A stretch of DNA of 64,000 nucleotides from Halostella pelagica (GCA_005954745.1 CP040678.1:372001-436000), one strand, 5' to 3'. Positions 51,156 to 60,091 are shown, numbered from the stretch's first letter. The notes: generated by a model from the sequence alone, not told the origin. Translations and numbers: made by a program.

Positions 51156-51979
51156 ACTGCCGACTCGTTCGTCTCGACCGGCGGTTCGATAGTCACGTTC
51201 TCGTTGAAGTTGTCGAACGTCATAACCATCTCCTGGTGCATCGTGCGGCCGTCCATAGTCATATCGATGGTCATCTCAGTCTTGACGATACGCATGCTGT
51301 CTGTCGCGACGTACTGGGTCGCGGAGATGTTGCCGTACTGGATCCCGGACCGGCTCATCTGCTGTTGCATCTGGCTATCCATCTCCTGCATCGTCGCGTT
51401 CATCAGTGCCTCGCCGTCGATTTCGAGGACGATGACGTACACTTCCTGCCCGTCTATCGTCGTCGTCTTCTCGTCTCCGAAACTCACGTTCGACGCGTTC
51501 AGAAGTTGCCGCTGCTGACGCACCTGCGAGCTCTGGTTCCACATAGTATCGGCGTCCATCGGGCCCGCCATCTCCGAGAGATTCCTCGTCTCCCACGACT
51601 GGCCCTCGGTGGATATGTACATGGTATCACCGATGAGATACGAGGAACTGTTCAGTGTGATGTTCTGACCCTGTGCACTCGTCATCACTACCGACTGGTT
51701 CTGTCGGAGTCGTTGTTGCTCGATGTCGGCACTACCGTTGCTCTGTGATGCCATCGTGATGTTATCGGCCTCCATCGTCATCTCCATCGAGAAGGTGTAG
51801 GTGTCGACGTCGGCCATCGCCTCGGCGGCGGCCTGCTGGACGGCCGTCGCGTTGTCGTACTCTTCGGCTGGGGTCGTGGTGTCCGCGACGCTGTCGCTGG
51901 CACCCTGCCCGATGCATCCCGCACCGGTGACGAGGAGGGCCAAAAGGGCGACGAGCGCTACTCGTTTTCTAAGTTCCAT
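51152..51979 (-). CDS. DUF6612/LppX-like lipoprotein
   Basis: 275 residues. Lipoprotein signal with lipobox TGAGC (Cys22), then a LolA/LppX-like beta fold (DVDTYTFSMEMTMEADNITM; MTMDGRTMHQEMVMTFDNFN) rich in Met and Gln. Such proteins may shuttle lipids or hydrophobic compounds at the outer surface. Start supported by a TATA-like box about 30 nt upstream. Sequons (NGS, NQS, NSS) suggest glycosylation. Confidence 0.8.
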   Translation of the reverse strand: MELRKRVALVALLALLVTGAGCIGQGASDSVADTTTPAEEYDNATAVQQAAAEAMADVDTYTFSMEMTMEADNITMASQSNGSADIEQQRLRQNQSVVMTSAQGQNITLNSSSYLIGDTMYISTEGQSWETRNLSEMAGPMDADTMWNQSSQVRQQRQLLNASNVSFGDEKTTTIDGQEVYVIVLEIDGEALMNATMQEMDSQMQQQMSRSGIQYGNISATQYVATDSMRIVKTEMTIDMTMDGRTMHQEMVMTFDNFNENVTIEPPVETNESAV

Positions 51980-52005
51980 TCCCTCTGATTATTCTCGGCT
52001 AGAAC

Positions 52006-52015
52006 GCTTAAAATT
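52006..52015 (-). promoter_or_regulatory. TATA box for the DUF6612/LppX-like lipoprotein
   Basis: On the minus strand AAATTTTAAG, centred about 31 nt before the ATG. Confidence 0.5.
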
Positions 52016-52253
52016 TCCTCCGTCGGGAGTTTGAAGTCATTCCACGGTCCCTGGAACCGTCCTGTTTCTCAGGAATCTCTCAGTACGTACTGTCCACTCG
52101 ACACGACTGAAAGTCCAAACGAGAGCCACGTTCGCGTCGTTTCTCGTTCTCAGCGATGCCAATTACCGTCGGGTGCGACTGTCACAGTGAAACGACCGGG
52201 CTCGTCAGACCCCTCTGGTTTCTGTGCGAAACCCTCAAACGTCAGTCACCACA

Positions 52254-52262
52254 ACATATTTG
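52254..52262 (+). promoter_or_regulatory. TATA box for the repeat/HTH protein
   Basis: ACATATTTG, centred 29 nt before the GTG at 52287. This spacing supports the GTG as the start codon instead of an in-frame ATG 63 nt upstream. Confidence 0.5.
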
Positions 52263-52286
52263 TCCCTCGACAAACGGACTAACACC

Positions 52287-54305
52287 GTGCAAACGGACGA
52301 CGGGTCGGCGACGGCCAGGGTGAGTGCGGTTCTCGTCATCGTGGTCGTCGTGTTGCTGTGTGTGACCCCGGCCGCGGCAGCGGCCGCTCCGGGCGAAGGA
52401 GGTGGCGGTCCGCCGGAGGAAAACGGCGGTGGTCAACCAGACGAAAACGGCGGCGGTCCGCCGAACGACGATGGCGGCGGTCCGCCGAATGAGACTCCTG
52501 CGAACGGCACGGCAGAGGCTACTGGAAACACGGCAGAGAACGCTTCGCCGGACGCGAACGGTTCTGCCGGCCCGGCCGACGATTCTAGTTCACCGCGAGA
52601 CACTGGTTCCGCGGGCAACCAAACCGGGGGCAGTTCGGGATCGACCGGGAACGACACCGCTCCGGAAGCCAGTAACGGGACACCGGGCCACTCGACCGCC
52701 GCCGGTACAGACGAGAACTCCACTGGCGAAACTAACGGGTCCAACGCTCGCAGCGGAGAGTCCGGAAGCTCTCCCGGTTCGTCCGGGGATGCGCCGGAGC
52801 AACAGGGACAGTCCGGGACGAACGAGCCAGCACCCGGACAGAGCGGCGAATCGACGACCAATTCGTCTCCGCCGGGACAGAGCGGAGATGCTCCGACCGG
52901 TAATACGTCGCCGCCCGGGCACGCTGGTGATAGCTCGGCCAGTAACGGTACACCGCCGGGCCAGAGCGGAGAAAACAAGGGAGAAGACACGTCTTCGCCG
53001 GGCCAGAGCGGGGAGACACCCGCCGACGATACGTCGCCGCCCGGCCACGCTGGTGATACCCCGGCCAGTAACGGTACGCCGCCGGGACAGAGCGGAGAGA
53101 CTCCCGCCGGCGATACGTCGCCGCCCGGCCACGCTGGTGATTCTCCGGGTACTAACGGTACGCAGCCGGGCCAGAGCGGGGAGACACCTGCCGACGATAC
53201 GTCACCGCCCGGTCAGACTGACGACGCTCCGCCGGATCACGCTAACTCGACGCCGTCGGACGACAATGCGCCGTCCGACGACAACGCCACTCAGGACGAC
53301 GATGTGCCGCAGAACAGCACGCCGTCGGATGACGATACGCCGTCAGACGACGACCCGCCTTCGGACGACGCCCCGACACCCCCGAACCCGAAGAACGAAA
53401 CGGACGACGCTGTGCCTGACGAGTCCGGGCATACTGCGAACGAAACGGGCTCGTCCGACGCGAACGACACCGTCGACGAGACACCCGGAGGAGTCGCAGT
53501 GTCGGACGACGTTGCTTCTGACGGCGAATCGACAGACGATACGACGGACGCGGACTCCGCGGAGACCGAAACTGACGACGAGAACTCCACGAACGGATCC
53601 TCGTCGGCGAACTCCGACACCCCGAAGCCGTCCTCGCCCTCGGACGAGCCCGCTCCGGCCGGCTACGGGGCCGGTGTGATCGCTGTCGGGGCGGCGGTTC
53701 GACATGGTAACAGTGCGGTGGTCCATCTCTCGACGACGTCGACGGCCACGACGACGCTCGCGCCGGAGCAACACTGGGCCGTCCGCGGCATGGCGGGCCT
53801 GTACAGCAAGTACGACGATTCGGACCCGCTGGACCACGACGCTCGCGGCCGCCTTCACGAGACTATCGTCGAAGCGCCGGGGACGCACCTCTCGGCGCTG
53901 TGTGAGCGCACCGACGTATCGCTGTCGACGGCGCGGTATCACCTCCGCGTGCTGGAGGGCGAGGGGCTGGTGTCGAGCGTCAAAAACCGGGGCAAGCGTC
54001 GCTACTTCCCGGCTGACTCGACCGAGCGGGAACTCGCCGCCGCGATGGCCGACGACGCCGCCGCGTCGGTGCTGGAGACGCTCGCACACACCGGTCCCGC
54101 GACGGTGTCGACGCTCGCGGAGGAACTCGACCGGGACCCGAGTACGGTCACCCATCACCTCAAGCGTCTCGACGAGGACGGACTGGTCGCCAGAGAACGG
54201 GACGGTCGGGCCGTTGTTAACCGCCTCGCATCCGACGTAGCCCCCGTCATCCAGTCGCCCGCGGCCGACGTTGATTCGCCGCGCCAGCCCGGTAGCGCGG
54301 ACTGA
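52287..54305 (+). CDS. exported repeat protein with C-terminal winged-helix domains
   Basis: 672 residues from a GTG start. A hydrophobic signal segment (about 10-30, SAVLVIVVVVLLCV) is followed by a Gly/Pro/Glu repeat, then about ten 14-residue repeats (PPGQSGETPADDTS and PPGHAGDTPASNGT types) rich in NGT sequons, then an Asp/Ser-rich stretch. After a weak hydrophobic segment (GYGAGVIAVGAAVR) come two winged-helix domains (LSTARYHLRVLEGEGLVSS; DPSTVTHHLKRLDEDGLVAR). This predicts a surface sensor or stalk joined to a cytoplasmic DNA-binding module. Topology is inferred; ligand and target are unknown. Confidence 0.78.
   Translation: MQTDDGSATARVSAVLVIVVVVLLCVTPAAAAAAPGEGGGGPPEENGGGQPDENGGGPPNDDGGGPPNETPANGTAEATGNTAENASPDANGSAGPADDSSSPRDTGSAGNQTGGSSGSTGNDTAPEASNGTPGHSTAAGTDENSTGETNGSNARSGESGSSPGSSGDAPEQQGQSGTNEPAPGQSGESTTNSSPPGQSGDAPTGNTSPPGHAGDSSASNGTPPGQSGENKGEDTSSPGQSGETPADDTSPPGHAGDTPASNGTPPGQSGETPAGDTSPPGHAGDSPGTNGTQPGQSGETPADDTSPPGQTDDAPPDHANSTPSDDNAPSDDNATQDDDVPQNSTPSDDDTPSDDDPPSDDAPTPPNPKNETDDAVPDESGHTANETGSSDANDTVDETPGGVAVSDDVASDGESTDDTTDADSAETETDDENSTNGSSSANSDTPKPSSPSDEPAPAGYGAGVIAVGAAVRHGNSAVVHLSTTSTATTTLAPEQHWAVRGMAGLYSKYDDSDPLDHDARGRLHETIVEAPGTHLSALCERTDVSLSTARYHLRVLEGEGLVSSVKNRGKRRYFPADSTERELAAAMADDAAASVLETLAHTGPATVSTLAEELDRDPSTVTHHLKRLDEDGLVARERDGRAVVNRLASDVAPVIQSPAADVDSPRQPGSAD
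52838..53235. repeat. 42-bp tandem repeats in coding sequence
   Basis: About nine imperfect units of 42 bp (14 codons) encode PPGQSG/PPGHAG-type repeats in two alternating versions. The nucleotide units are more alike in the middle of the array, as expected if it expands and contracts by recombination. Copy number may vary between strains. Confidence 0.7.
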
Positions 54306-54346
54306 CCGGGTCGCCCCTTTTGTCGCTGCTGGTCGTACTGGACGCC

Positions 54347-55189
54347 ATGTGGGACCGGTTCCGGCGTTTGCTGGCGGTCGTCGTCGCCGTCGTCAGAGTC
54401 GTTCGCCGGAAGAACATCACGTTCATGGCCGGGAGCATCGCGTACAACGCGTTCGTCTCGTTGCTGCCGCTCCTTCTCATTCTGTTTCTCGTCGTCGCGG
54501 CCGTCGGTAACGACCCGCTGGCCCTCTACGTCGTCGAACTGACCGAGCGGTATCTGACGCCGAACGCGCAACTGTTACTGGCGAGCGCGCTGACCGACAG
54601 GACCGGGCAGGCGGGCCTCTCTGCTATCAGCGTCGTGACACTGTTGTGGGGGACGCTGAAGATATTTCGAGGACTCGACACGGCGTTCGCCGAACTGTAC
54701 GCGTCGGAGGCGGAGTCGACGCTGCTCGACCAGTTGCGGGACGGCTTCGTCGTGCTGTTCGCGGTGCTTTTCGCCATCCTCGCCGCGGGTGTCGCGGGCG
54801 CGGCGTTCGCGCTGTTCCCGGCGGTTCCGTACGTCGGGTTTCTGAGTCCGCTAGTCCTCGTTGTCGGACTCTCGCTCGCTTTCCTCCCCATGTACTACGT
54901 CTTTCCTGACGCCGACGTGACCGTGCGAGAGGTGCTTCCGGGAACCGTCGTCGCGTCCGTCGGATGGGCGCTGTTAGAGGCGCTCTTCCAGGTGTACGCC
55001 GCCGCGGCGAGTACGTACGAGGTGTACGGTACGATCGGTGCCGTCCTCCTCCTGTTGACGTGGCTGTACTTCGGCGGCCTCGTACTGATGACCGGGGCCG
55101 CCGTCAACGTCGTTCTCGCCGGCCGCGTCGACGAGACTGTCGACACCGAGGACATCGCGAACGCCGACGTCCGAGATATCGCCCCGTGA
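54347..55189 (+). CDS. YihY/BrkB-family membrane protein
   Basis: 280 residues, about six membrane helices. The family signature FMAGSIAYNAFVSLLPLLLI lies near residues 25-45, and IGAVLLLLTWLYFGGLVLMT near 230-250. Once called RNase BN, the family has no demonstrated nuclease activity and is thought to act in envelope function or transport. The ATG used is 41 nt after the upstream stop. Confidence 0.85.
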   Translation: MWDRFRRLLAVVVAVVRVVRRKNITFMAGSIAYNAFVSLLPLLLILFLVVAAVGNDPLALYVVELTERYLTPNAQLLLASALTDRTGQAGLSAISVVTLLWGTLKIFRGLDTAFAELYASEAESTLLDQLRDGFVVLFAVLFAILAAGVAGAAFALFPAVPYVGFLSPLVLVVGLSLAFLPMYYVFPDADVTVREVLPGTVVASVGWALLEALFQVYAAAASTYEVYGTIGAVLLLLTWLYFGGLVLMTGAAVNVVLAGRVDETVDTEDIANADVRDIAP

Positions 55190-55259
55190 CGTATCGAATC
55201 CATTACCATACTCGGCGATACCGACAAACCTACAAGTCGTACTACCAGTTCGCCGACTA

Positions 55260-55748
55260 ATGAGTGCGATACTGGCACAGTGGGTGGTCCCCCTCGCCGC
55301 CATCGTCGCGACGTCTATCACGGTGTATAAGTTCTGGATACAGCGGCCGTCGCTGATCGTCGACGCCGAGGTGACCGGTGCGGTTCGAACCACCGACGGC
55401 GTCGCTCTCGACCTGGAACTGTACGTCGCCAACGTCGGCCGCGATTTCGCGGAGGACGGGTACGTCTCCGTCACTGCCGGCGACTGGGTGCTCGACGCGG
55501 CGCCGGTCGACGGGCTCTCGACGACGACCTGCGACGACGAGACGACCGCCCGGGACGGTGAGTGGAAGGCGTTCCTCGACGATATCGTGTACCGGGACAC
55601 AGGATTCAAACTGTACGAGGGGAGCGCGACGCTTCCGGACGACGGCCGGTACCGTCTCTCCTACACGACTGCCTGTCAGTCCCAGCGCCCCCGAACCGGT
55701 ACGCTGGACGTGGTCGTCGAGGGGGGTTCGGCGACCGTTCGGGACTGA
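55260..55748 (+). CDS. membrane-anchored protein, unknown
   Basis: 162 residues. One N-terminal helix (about 5-24, WVVPLAAIVATSITVYKFWI) anchors a beta-rich domain with two short cysteine-containing regions (TTTCDDET; SYTTACQSQ). The cysteines could form a disulfide if the domain is outside. No family recognised. It converges on the Gfo/Idh/MocA gene. Confidence 0.6.
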   Translation: MSAILAQWVVPLAAIVATSITVYKFWIQRPSLIVDAEVTGAVRTTDGVALDLELYVANVGRDFAEDGYVSVTAGDWVLDAAPVDGLSTTTCDDETTARDGEWKAFLDDIVYRDTGFKLYEGSATLPDDGRYRLSYTTACQSQRPRTGTLDVVVEGGSATVRD

Positions 55749-55763
55749 CAGTCACGGAGCGTC

Positions 55764-56768
55764 TCACTCCGCGTTCACGTCTACCCATCCACCCTCACGA
55801 GCGGACTCGTAGGCCGCCTCCGTCACGGCCGTCACGCGCAGGGCGTCGCGGGCGGTCGCCGGTGGGTCGTCGCCGGTCCGTACGGCCTCGACGAACGCCG
55901 CGGCGCGAGTCGTCAGGTTCTCGCGGTCGATGTACGGTTTGTGTTCCGTGTTCTCGGCGTCGACAGTACGCAACTGGCGCGTCTCCCACTGCCGACCATC
56001 CAAGTACACTGCACCCTCGTCGTCCCAGACGTGGACGTGTTCGCGTGTGCAGGGGGCGTCGCCGTTGACCGAAACTGTCGCGGTCGCGCCTTCCTCGAAC
56101 GCTATCTCCAGCGTCGCGCGAGTGTCGACTCGCTGGTCGTCGTCAGCGAACGTCATGTCCGCTCGAACCCTCGACGGGGTCAGGTCGGTAATCCACAGTA
56201 ACCCATCTAGCAGATGGCTCCCCGTGTCGTAGAGGTAGCCGCCGCCGGAGAGGTCGGGGTTCATCCGCCACGTGTCATCGAACCGTTCGGCCCAGTCCTG
56301 CGTGATCTCGGCGGTCATCCACTGCGGTTCCAGTTCGTCGGCCCAGCGCCGTCGAGCGGTCCGGAACGCGGTGTTGAGGTGGCGCTGGTAGCCGACCATC
56401 AGCGTCCGGTCCGACTCGTCCATGCGGTCGGCCAGTTCCCGGGCGTCTGACAGCGACGTGGTCAGTGGCTTATCGCAGTAGACGTGAAGGTTTCGCTCTA
56501 GCGCACGGACGACCTGGTCGTAGTGCAGGGTGTGTGGCGTTCCGACGAGGACGGCGTCTAACGCCTCGTTCTCTAGCATCCGCTCGTATTCGGCGTAGCG
56601 CGCGTCTGTCGGCACGTCGAACTCGTCGCCGATCTCCGACAGCGTCTCTTCGGCGATATCAGCGACCGCCGCGACAGTCGCTCCGCCGTGGCGGTGGAAC
56701 TGTCCACCGACTGTCCGTCCGATGTATCCGAGCCCGACAATGCCGACCCGAAGCGTCCGTTCGTCCAT
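55764..56768 (-). CDS. Gfo/Idh/MocA-family oxidoreductase
   Basis: 334 residues. NAD(P)-binding loop GIVGLGYIGRTVGG near residue 9 and catalytic Lys in HVYCDKPLTTS (EKP motif variant, DKP). The C-terminal alpha/beta domain includes YDTGSHLLDGLLW. Members oxidise sugars or inositols. The gene starts 1 nt before the stop of the small membrane gene's neighbour, so the two are probably co-transcribed. Confidence 0.87.
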   Translation of the reverse strand: MDERTLRVGIVGLGYIGRTVGGQFHRHGGATVAAVADIAEETLSEIGDEFDVPTDARYAEYERMLENEALDAVLVGTPHTLHYDQVVRALERNLHVYCDKPLTTSLSDARELADRMDESDRTLMVGYQRHLNTAFRTARRRWADELEPQWMTAEITQDWAERFDDTWRMNPDLSGGGYLYDTGSHLLDGLLWITDLTPSRVRADMTFADDDQRVDTRATLEIAFEEGATATVSVNGDAPCTREHVHVWDDEGAVYLDGRQWETRQLRTVDAENTEHKPYIDRENLTTRAAAFVEAVRTGDDPPATARDALRVTAVTEAAYESAREGGWVDVNAE

Positions 56769-56769
56769 C

Positions 56770-57018
56770 TCACTCGGTGTGCTGGGGTTCGCCGGTCTTT
56801 TCTTCCTTTGCGATCGTCCGCCCCGCGATCCAGGTGAGGAGTGCCAGCAAGAGGAAGTGCCACGCGATCAGCGCCAGTGCGAGCGTGGTGAACAGCGGCT
56901 CCCACCCCCACGGGTCGAACGCGATAAAGAGGACGAAGAAAAACGCCAGTATCCCCAGTGGAATGAAGTTCACCGTCAGGTCCAGCATCGTTTCGCGGTC
57001 GATGTAGCGCTCCGTCAC
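56770..57018 (-). CDS. DUF6684-type small membrane protein
   Basis: 82 residues, two membrane helices (about 17-37 and 42-66) with a short amphipathic start MTERYIDRETMLDLTVNFIP. I recall DUF6684 proteins near haem-copper oxidase genes in haloarchaea, but none is here. It ends 1 nt before the oxidoreductase gene begins. Confidence 0.7.
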   Translation of the reverse strand: MTERYIDRETMLDLTVNFIPLGILAFFFVLFIAFDPWGWEPLFTTLALALIAWHFLLLALLTWIAGRTIAKEEKTGEPQHTE

Positions 57019-57499
57019 ACTCCTCTAATCTACGAGAGCGAAAAAAGGCTTAGTTCACAATTCACTGCCGGATACTTGCGTATTCTGCCTGATATGAGCG
57101 GTCACTCTCTGTCGGACGACTGCATGGTTACCGTCCCGGTGTAGCCACTCTCGTACGTCGTATGAGTGCAAAATGTGTGAGGGGTGGGGGGGGGTGGGGA
57201 ACGAGGGTCTGGAATGTACCCTCTACCCGATCTATTGGGTGGGTGGTATATATGTTATTTGGCCAATGGTTTGCGAACGAGTAACGCGGTCCAGTCCGAA
57301 GAAATGGGCGGTTTTTGTCGGTTTGTCTCGGTCTCAGCCGTCCAGCAGACATAGCGCTGGAGTGATACAAACGGAGTATCCGCGACTGCTAAGTTTCGCG
57401 AAAACTGCTCGGTGGGAAGCAATCGCCGTTCTCCGCACGCTACCGGACGCGCCGATACTCGCCGTGCGGTTCTTGACGCTTCGTATCGCAGACGTACGT
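57019..57499. other. gene-free region with G-tract
   Basis: About 480 bp upstream of the sulfite-oxidase-type gene. It holds a G-tract (separate entry) and an AT-rich stretch GGTATATATG at about 57245-57254. The long frame that crosses this region has no haloarchaeal composition before the chosen start. A regulatory role for the downstream gene is possible. Confidence 0.45.
57181..57207 (+). promoter_or_regulatory. possible G-quadruplex motif
   Basis: Four G-runs of 4, 9, 4 and 3 with loops of one, one and five bases. The sequence fulfils the usual G4 pattern on the plus strand. Position is about 300 bp upstream of the sulfite-oxidase-type gene. Such homopurine runs are rare in this window. 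Confidence 0.45.
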
Positions 57500-58591
57500 A
57501 TGGACGGCGATAGTCGGGGATCGGTGGCGGCCGCGCTCCGTCGGTTACGGCCCCGTCCGCGGACGGTCGACTGGTCGCTTTTCCTCGTGGTCGTGGTCGA
57601 AGTAGTCACTGGACTGGTCTCGTTTACCGTCGCCAGTACTACCTGGTGGCCGCTGTTCTGGCTCCACCGCGCCGTCGGGCTATCGCTGATCGTCCTCCTG
57701 ACATTCAAGTTCTCCCGAGTCGCGTACCGACTGACCGACAGCGACGAGTGGCGTCCATCGACGGCGCTATCGCTGTTGACCGCCGTCGCGGCGCTGGGCG
57801 CGATAACGACCGGCATCGTCTGGGTGTTCGGCCTCGACGTGCGCCTCTCGTACTGGACGCTGCTGTCCGTCCACGTCGGGTTCGGACTGGCGCTTGTACC
57901 GCTCGTTCTCCTGCACGTCCGGACACGGTTTCGACCGCCACGCCGGGCCGACTTCGAGGGCCGACGCACCGCGCTCCAGTACTCGGCGATGCTCGTCGGC
58001 GGTGCGGTCGTCTACCGCGGCCAGCAGGCGATCAACCGCGCGCTGAAGACGCCGGGTTCGGACCGCCGGTTCACGGGGTCCCAACCCCGCGACGGCGACG
58101 GGAACGAGGGGTTCCCCGTCACCTCGTGGGTCGCCGACGACCCCGCCCCGGTCGACAGGAACGCCTGGTCGCTGTCGGTCCGCGGCGAAGTCGAGGAAGC
58201 GGCCGATCTGTCGTACGCCGACCTCACGCCCGACGCCGAGCGCGAGGCGCTGCTGGACTGCACAAGCGGGTGGTACACCGTGCAGGACTGGCGGGGGATC
58301 CGAGTCGGCGATCTGCTGGGCGACGCCGGTCCGACTGACGACGCCGAATACGTCCGCTTCGTCTCGGTGACGGGGTATCGGTGGAGTCTCCCGCTCGCAG
58401 AGGCGCGGGATGCTCTGCTGGCGACACACGTCGGCGGTGAGCGCCTGAGCCACGGCCACGGCGGGCCACTGCGTCTCGTCGCGCCAGGTCACCGGGGGTT
58501 CCAGTGGGTGAAGTGGGTCGAGCGGGTCGAGGTCCGCCAGTCGGGTGACCCGGCGCAATGGATCGTGACGCTGATCAGCGGGCTCGACTGA
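57500..58591 (+). CDS. sulfite-oxidase-type molybdopterin protein fused to cytochrome-b-like membrane domain
   Basis: 363 residues. Residues 20-150 form four membrane helices with His residues (FWLHRAVGLSLIVLL; LLSVHVGFGLALVPLVLLHV) like cytochrome b561/FdnI-type domains. The second half is a sulfite-oxidase-type domain with the molybdenum cysteine C254 in LLDCTSGWYTVQDWRGI. It resembles MsrP and MsrQ joined in reverse order. A surface reductase or oxidase fed from the membrane quinone pool is the inference. Confidence 0.8.
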   Translation: MDGDSRGSVAAALRRLRPRPRTVDWSLFLVVVVEVVTGLVSFTVASTTWWPLFWLHRAVGLSLIVLLTFKFSRVAYRLTDSDEWRPSTALSLLTAVAALGAITTGIVWVFGLDVRLSYWTLLSVHVGFGLALVPLVLLHVRTRFRPPRRADFEGRRTALQYSAMLVGGAVVYRGQQAINRALKTPGSDRRFTGSQPRDGDGNEGFPVTSWVADDPAPVDRNAWSLSVRGEVEEAADLSYADLTPDAEREALLDCTSGWYTVQDWRGIRVGDLLGDAGPTDDAEYVRFVSVTGYRWSLPLAEARDALLATHVGGERLSHGHGGPLRLVAPGHRGFQWVKWVERVEVRQSGDPAQWIVTLISGLD

Positions 58592-58702
58592 ACTCACAGA
58601 CTGAGTATCTCGGGGACGGCGCTCTCTGGCCTACGCTGCAGCCAGTGACCGGCCGGGTCCCGTTACTTGGTCCGGCACGTCCGCGGGCTGCTCAAGCTCA
58701 GC

Positions 58703-58780
58703 GCGTTCGCGGACCGTTTAAGTTCGACGTGTTCGTGGACCGTTTAAGATCGGCGTGTTCGGGCCGTTCGAGATCCCGAT
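58703..58780. repeat. 26-bp tandem repeats upstream of MFS gene
   Basis: Two clear copies of GTTCG(C/T)GGACCGTTTAAG followed by TTCGAC or ATCGGC, then a third degenerate copy (GTGTTCGGGCCGTTCGAGATC). Units begin at 58703, 58729 and 58755. They end about 95 nt before the MFS start and could be operator sites. Confidence 0.6.
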
Positions 58781-58806
58781 CAACCCGGTCCGGGACCCGC
58801 CCCCGA

Positions 58807-58821
58807 TAATATAAAAAATAG
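58807..58821 (+). promoter_or_regulatory. AT-rich promoter element before MFS gene
   Basis: TAATATAAAAAATAG in otherwise GC-rich DNA, about 60 nt upstream of the MFS ATG. It probably includes the TATA box and would give a leader of about 30 nt. Confidence 0.45.
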
Positions 58822-58876
58822 TACAAAACCGAATTTCCGGAAAACACCATTACACTGACCGTACAACGTTCAGTCG

Positions 58877-60091
58877 ATGGCAGAGTCACGGCGGCTCATC
58901 TGGAAGTACTACGCCTATCGCGCCAGCAGCGCCGCCGGATTCTACCTCCCCGTTAGCATCCTCTACCTGAAGGACCAGGGTTACAGCCTGGCGTTCATCG
59001 GTCTCGCGCAGGCGGTGTTTTCGTTCGCGCTTCTGGCCGCGGAGATCCCATCGGGCTACCTCGGCGACCGTATCGGTCGGCGGGGTAGCCTCGCGCTCGG
59101 GAACGCCCTCCGGGCGACCGCGATGGTCGCGTACGTCTTCGCGGGGTCGGCGCTCGGAATTCTCGTCGTGAAAGCGGTCTGGGCGATGGGGTGGGCGTTC
59201 CGTTCGGGCACTCAGAGCGCGTGGCTCTACGAGATGCTCTCCTCGCGCTTCGACGAGTCCGAGTACGCCCGAATCGACGGCCGCGGTAGCACTGTCCTCC
59301 TGATCACCTCCGGCGTCGGTGCCGTCGTTGGTGGACTGCTCTACACCGTCGGAACCGGCCTCCCGTTTCTCGTGAATGCGGGGCTGGCGACCGCCGGCAT
59401 CGTCGTCCTGGCCACGTTCCCCTGCGTCGAGTGCGAGAACGACGCCGACGACGTGTTCACCGTCCGCGAGGCGACGCAGATGCTCCGCGTCCAAGTCGGC
59501 CGCTCCGAGGTCCGGTGGTTCGTCGCCTACGCCGCGCTGTTTGCCGGCCTCTTCGGCGTGACCCGCACGTTCGAGCAACCGGCGCTCGACGCCGCCGGCG
59601 TCCCCGTGGTCGGTATCGGACTCCTGTACGCCGGGTTCAAGGCCGTCTCGGCGGTCGCGGCCTCCGCGACCGGATGGCTGGACGATACCCTCGGGATCCG
59701 CTCGACGTTCGCGCTGCTCGTTCCAGCGTTCGCCGTTACCTACGCCAGTGTCGCTCTCACGCCGCTCATGCTGGTTCCGACGCTGGTGCTGTACCGCGCA
59801 ACCCAGACCGTTCTCCGTCCGCTACAGAATCAGTACCTCAACGACCGCCTGGGCGACCTCGGTCGGGCGACGGTGCTTTCTGGCGTGTCGATGGCGCTGT
59901 CGCTAGCCAGCGGAGTTGCGAAGCTTCTCGGGGGAGCAGTTGCCGGGTCGGTCGGTGCGGTCGGCGTCCTCCCCTGGGCCGGCCTGACCGTCGCGAGTCT
60001 CGCCGGCCTGCTCTGGTTGGCGACCTCACCGGTTCGGGACGGCGGGACCAAGGCGGGTGCGACGGCCACCGCCCCCGCGGACTCCGACTGA
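58877..60091 (+). CDS. major facilitator superfamily transporter
   Basis: 404 residues with about twelve membrane helices. The MFS loop motif GYLGDRIGRRGSLALGNALR lies near residues 60-79. The substrate is not identifiable; multidrug or metabolite export is typical of this size. It is preceded by tandem repeats that could bind a regulator. Confidence 0.85.
   Translation: MAESRRLIWKYYAYRASSAAGFYLPVSILYLKDQGYSLAFIGLAQAVFSFALLAAEIPSGYLGDRIGRRGSLALGNALRATAMVAYVFAGSALGILVVKAVWAMGWAFRSGTQSAWLYEMLSSRFDESEYARIDGRGSTVLLITSGVGAVVGGLLYTVGTGLPFLVNAGLATAGIVVLATFPCVECENDADDVFTVREATQMLRVQVGRSEVRWFVAYAALFAGLFGVTRTFEQPALDAAGVPVVGIGLLYAGFKAVSAVAASATGWLDDTLGIRSTFALLVPAFAVTYASVALTPLMLVPTLVLYRATQTVLRPLQNQYLNDRLGDLGRATVLSGVSMALSLASGVAKLLGGAVAGSVGAVGVLPWAGLTVASLAGLLWLATSPVRDGGTKAGATATAPADSD

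Larger units (their letters stand above)
51980..52286. other. gene-free divergent promoter region
   Basis: About 300 bp between two divergent envelope-protein genes. It contains a TATA-like box at each end: AAATTTTAAGC (minus strand) for the lipoprotein and ACATATTTG for the repeat protein. The middle shows no frame, repeat or clear hairpin. Confidence 0.5.

Noticed and set aside
52402-53679. 425-codon Arg/Thr/Pro-rich frame
   Set aside because: Alternative phase of the tandem repeat in the exported HTH protein gene; very basic composition.
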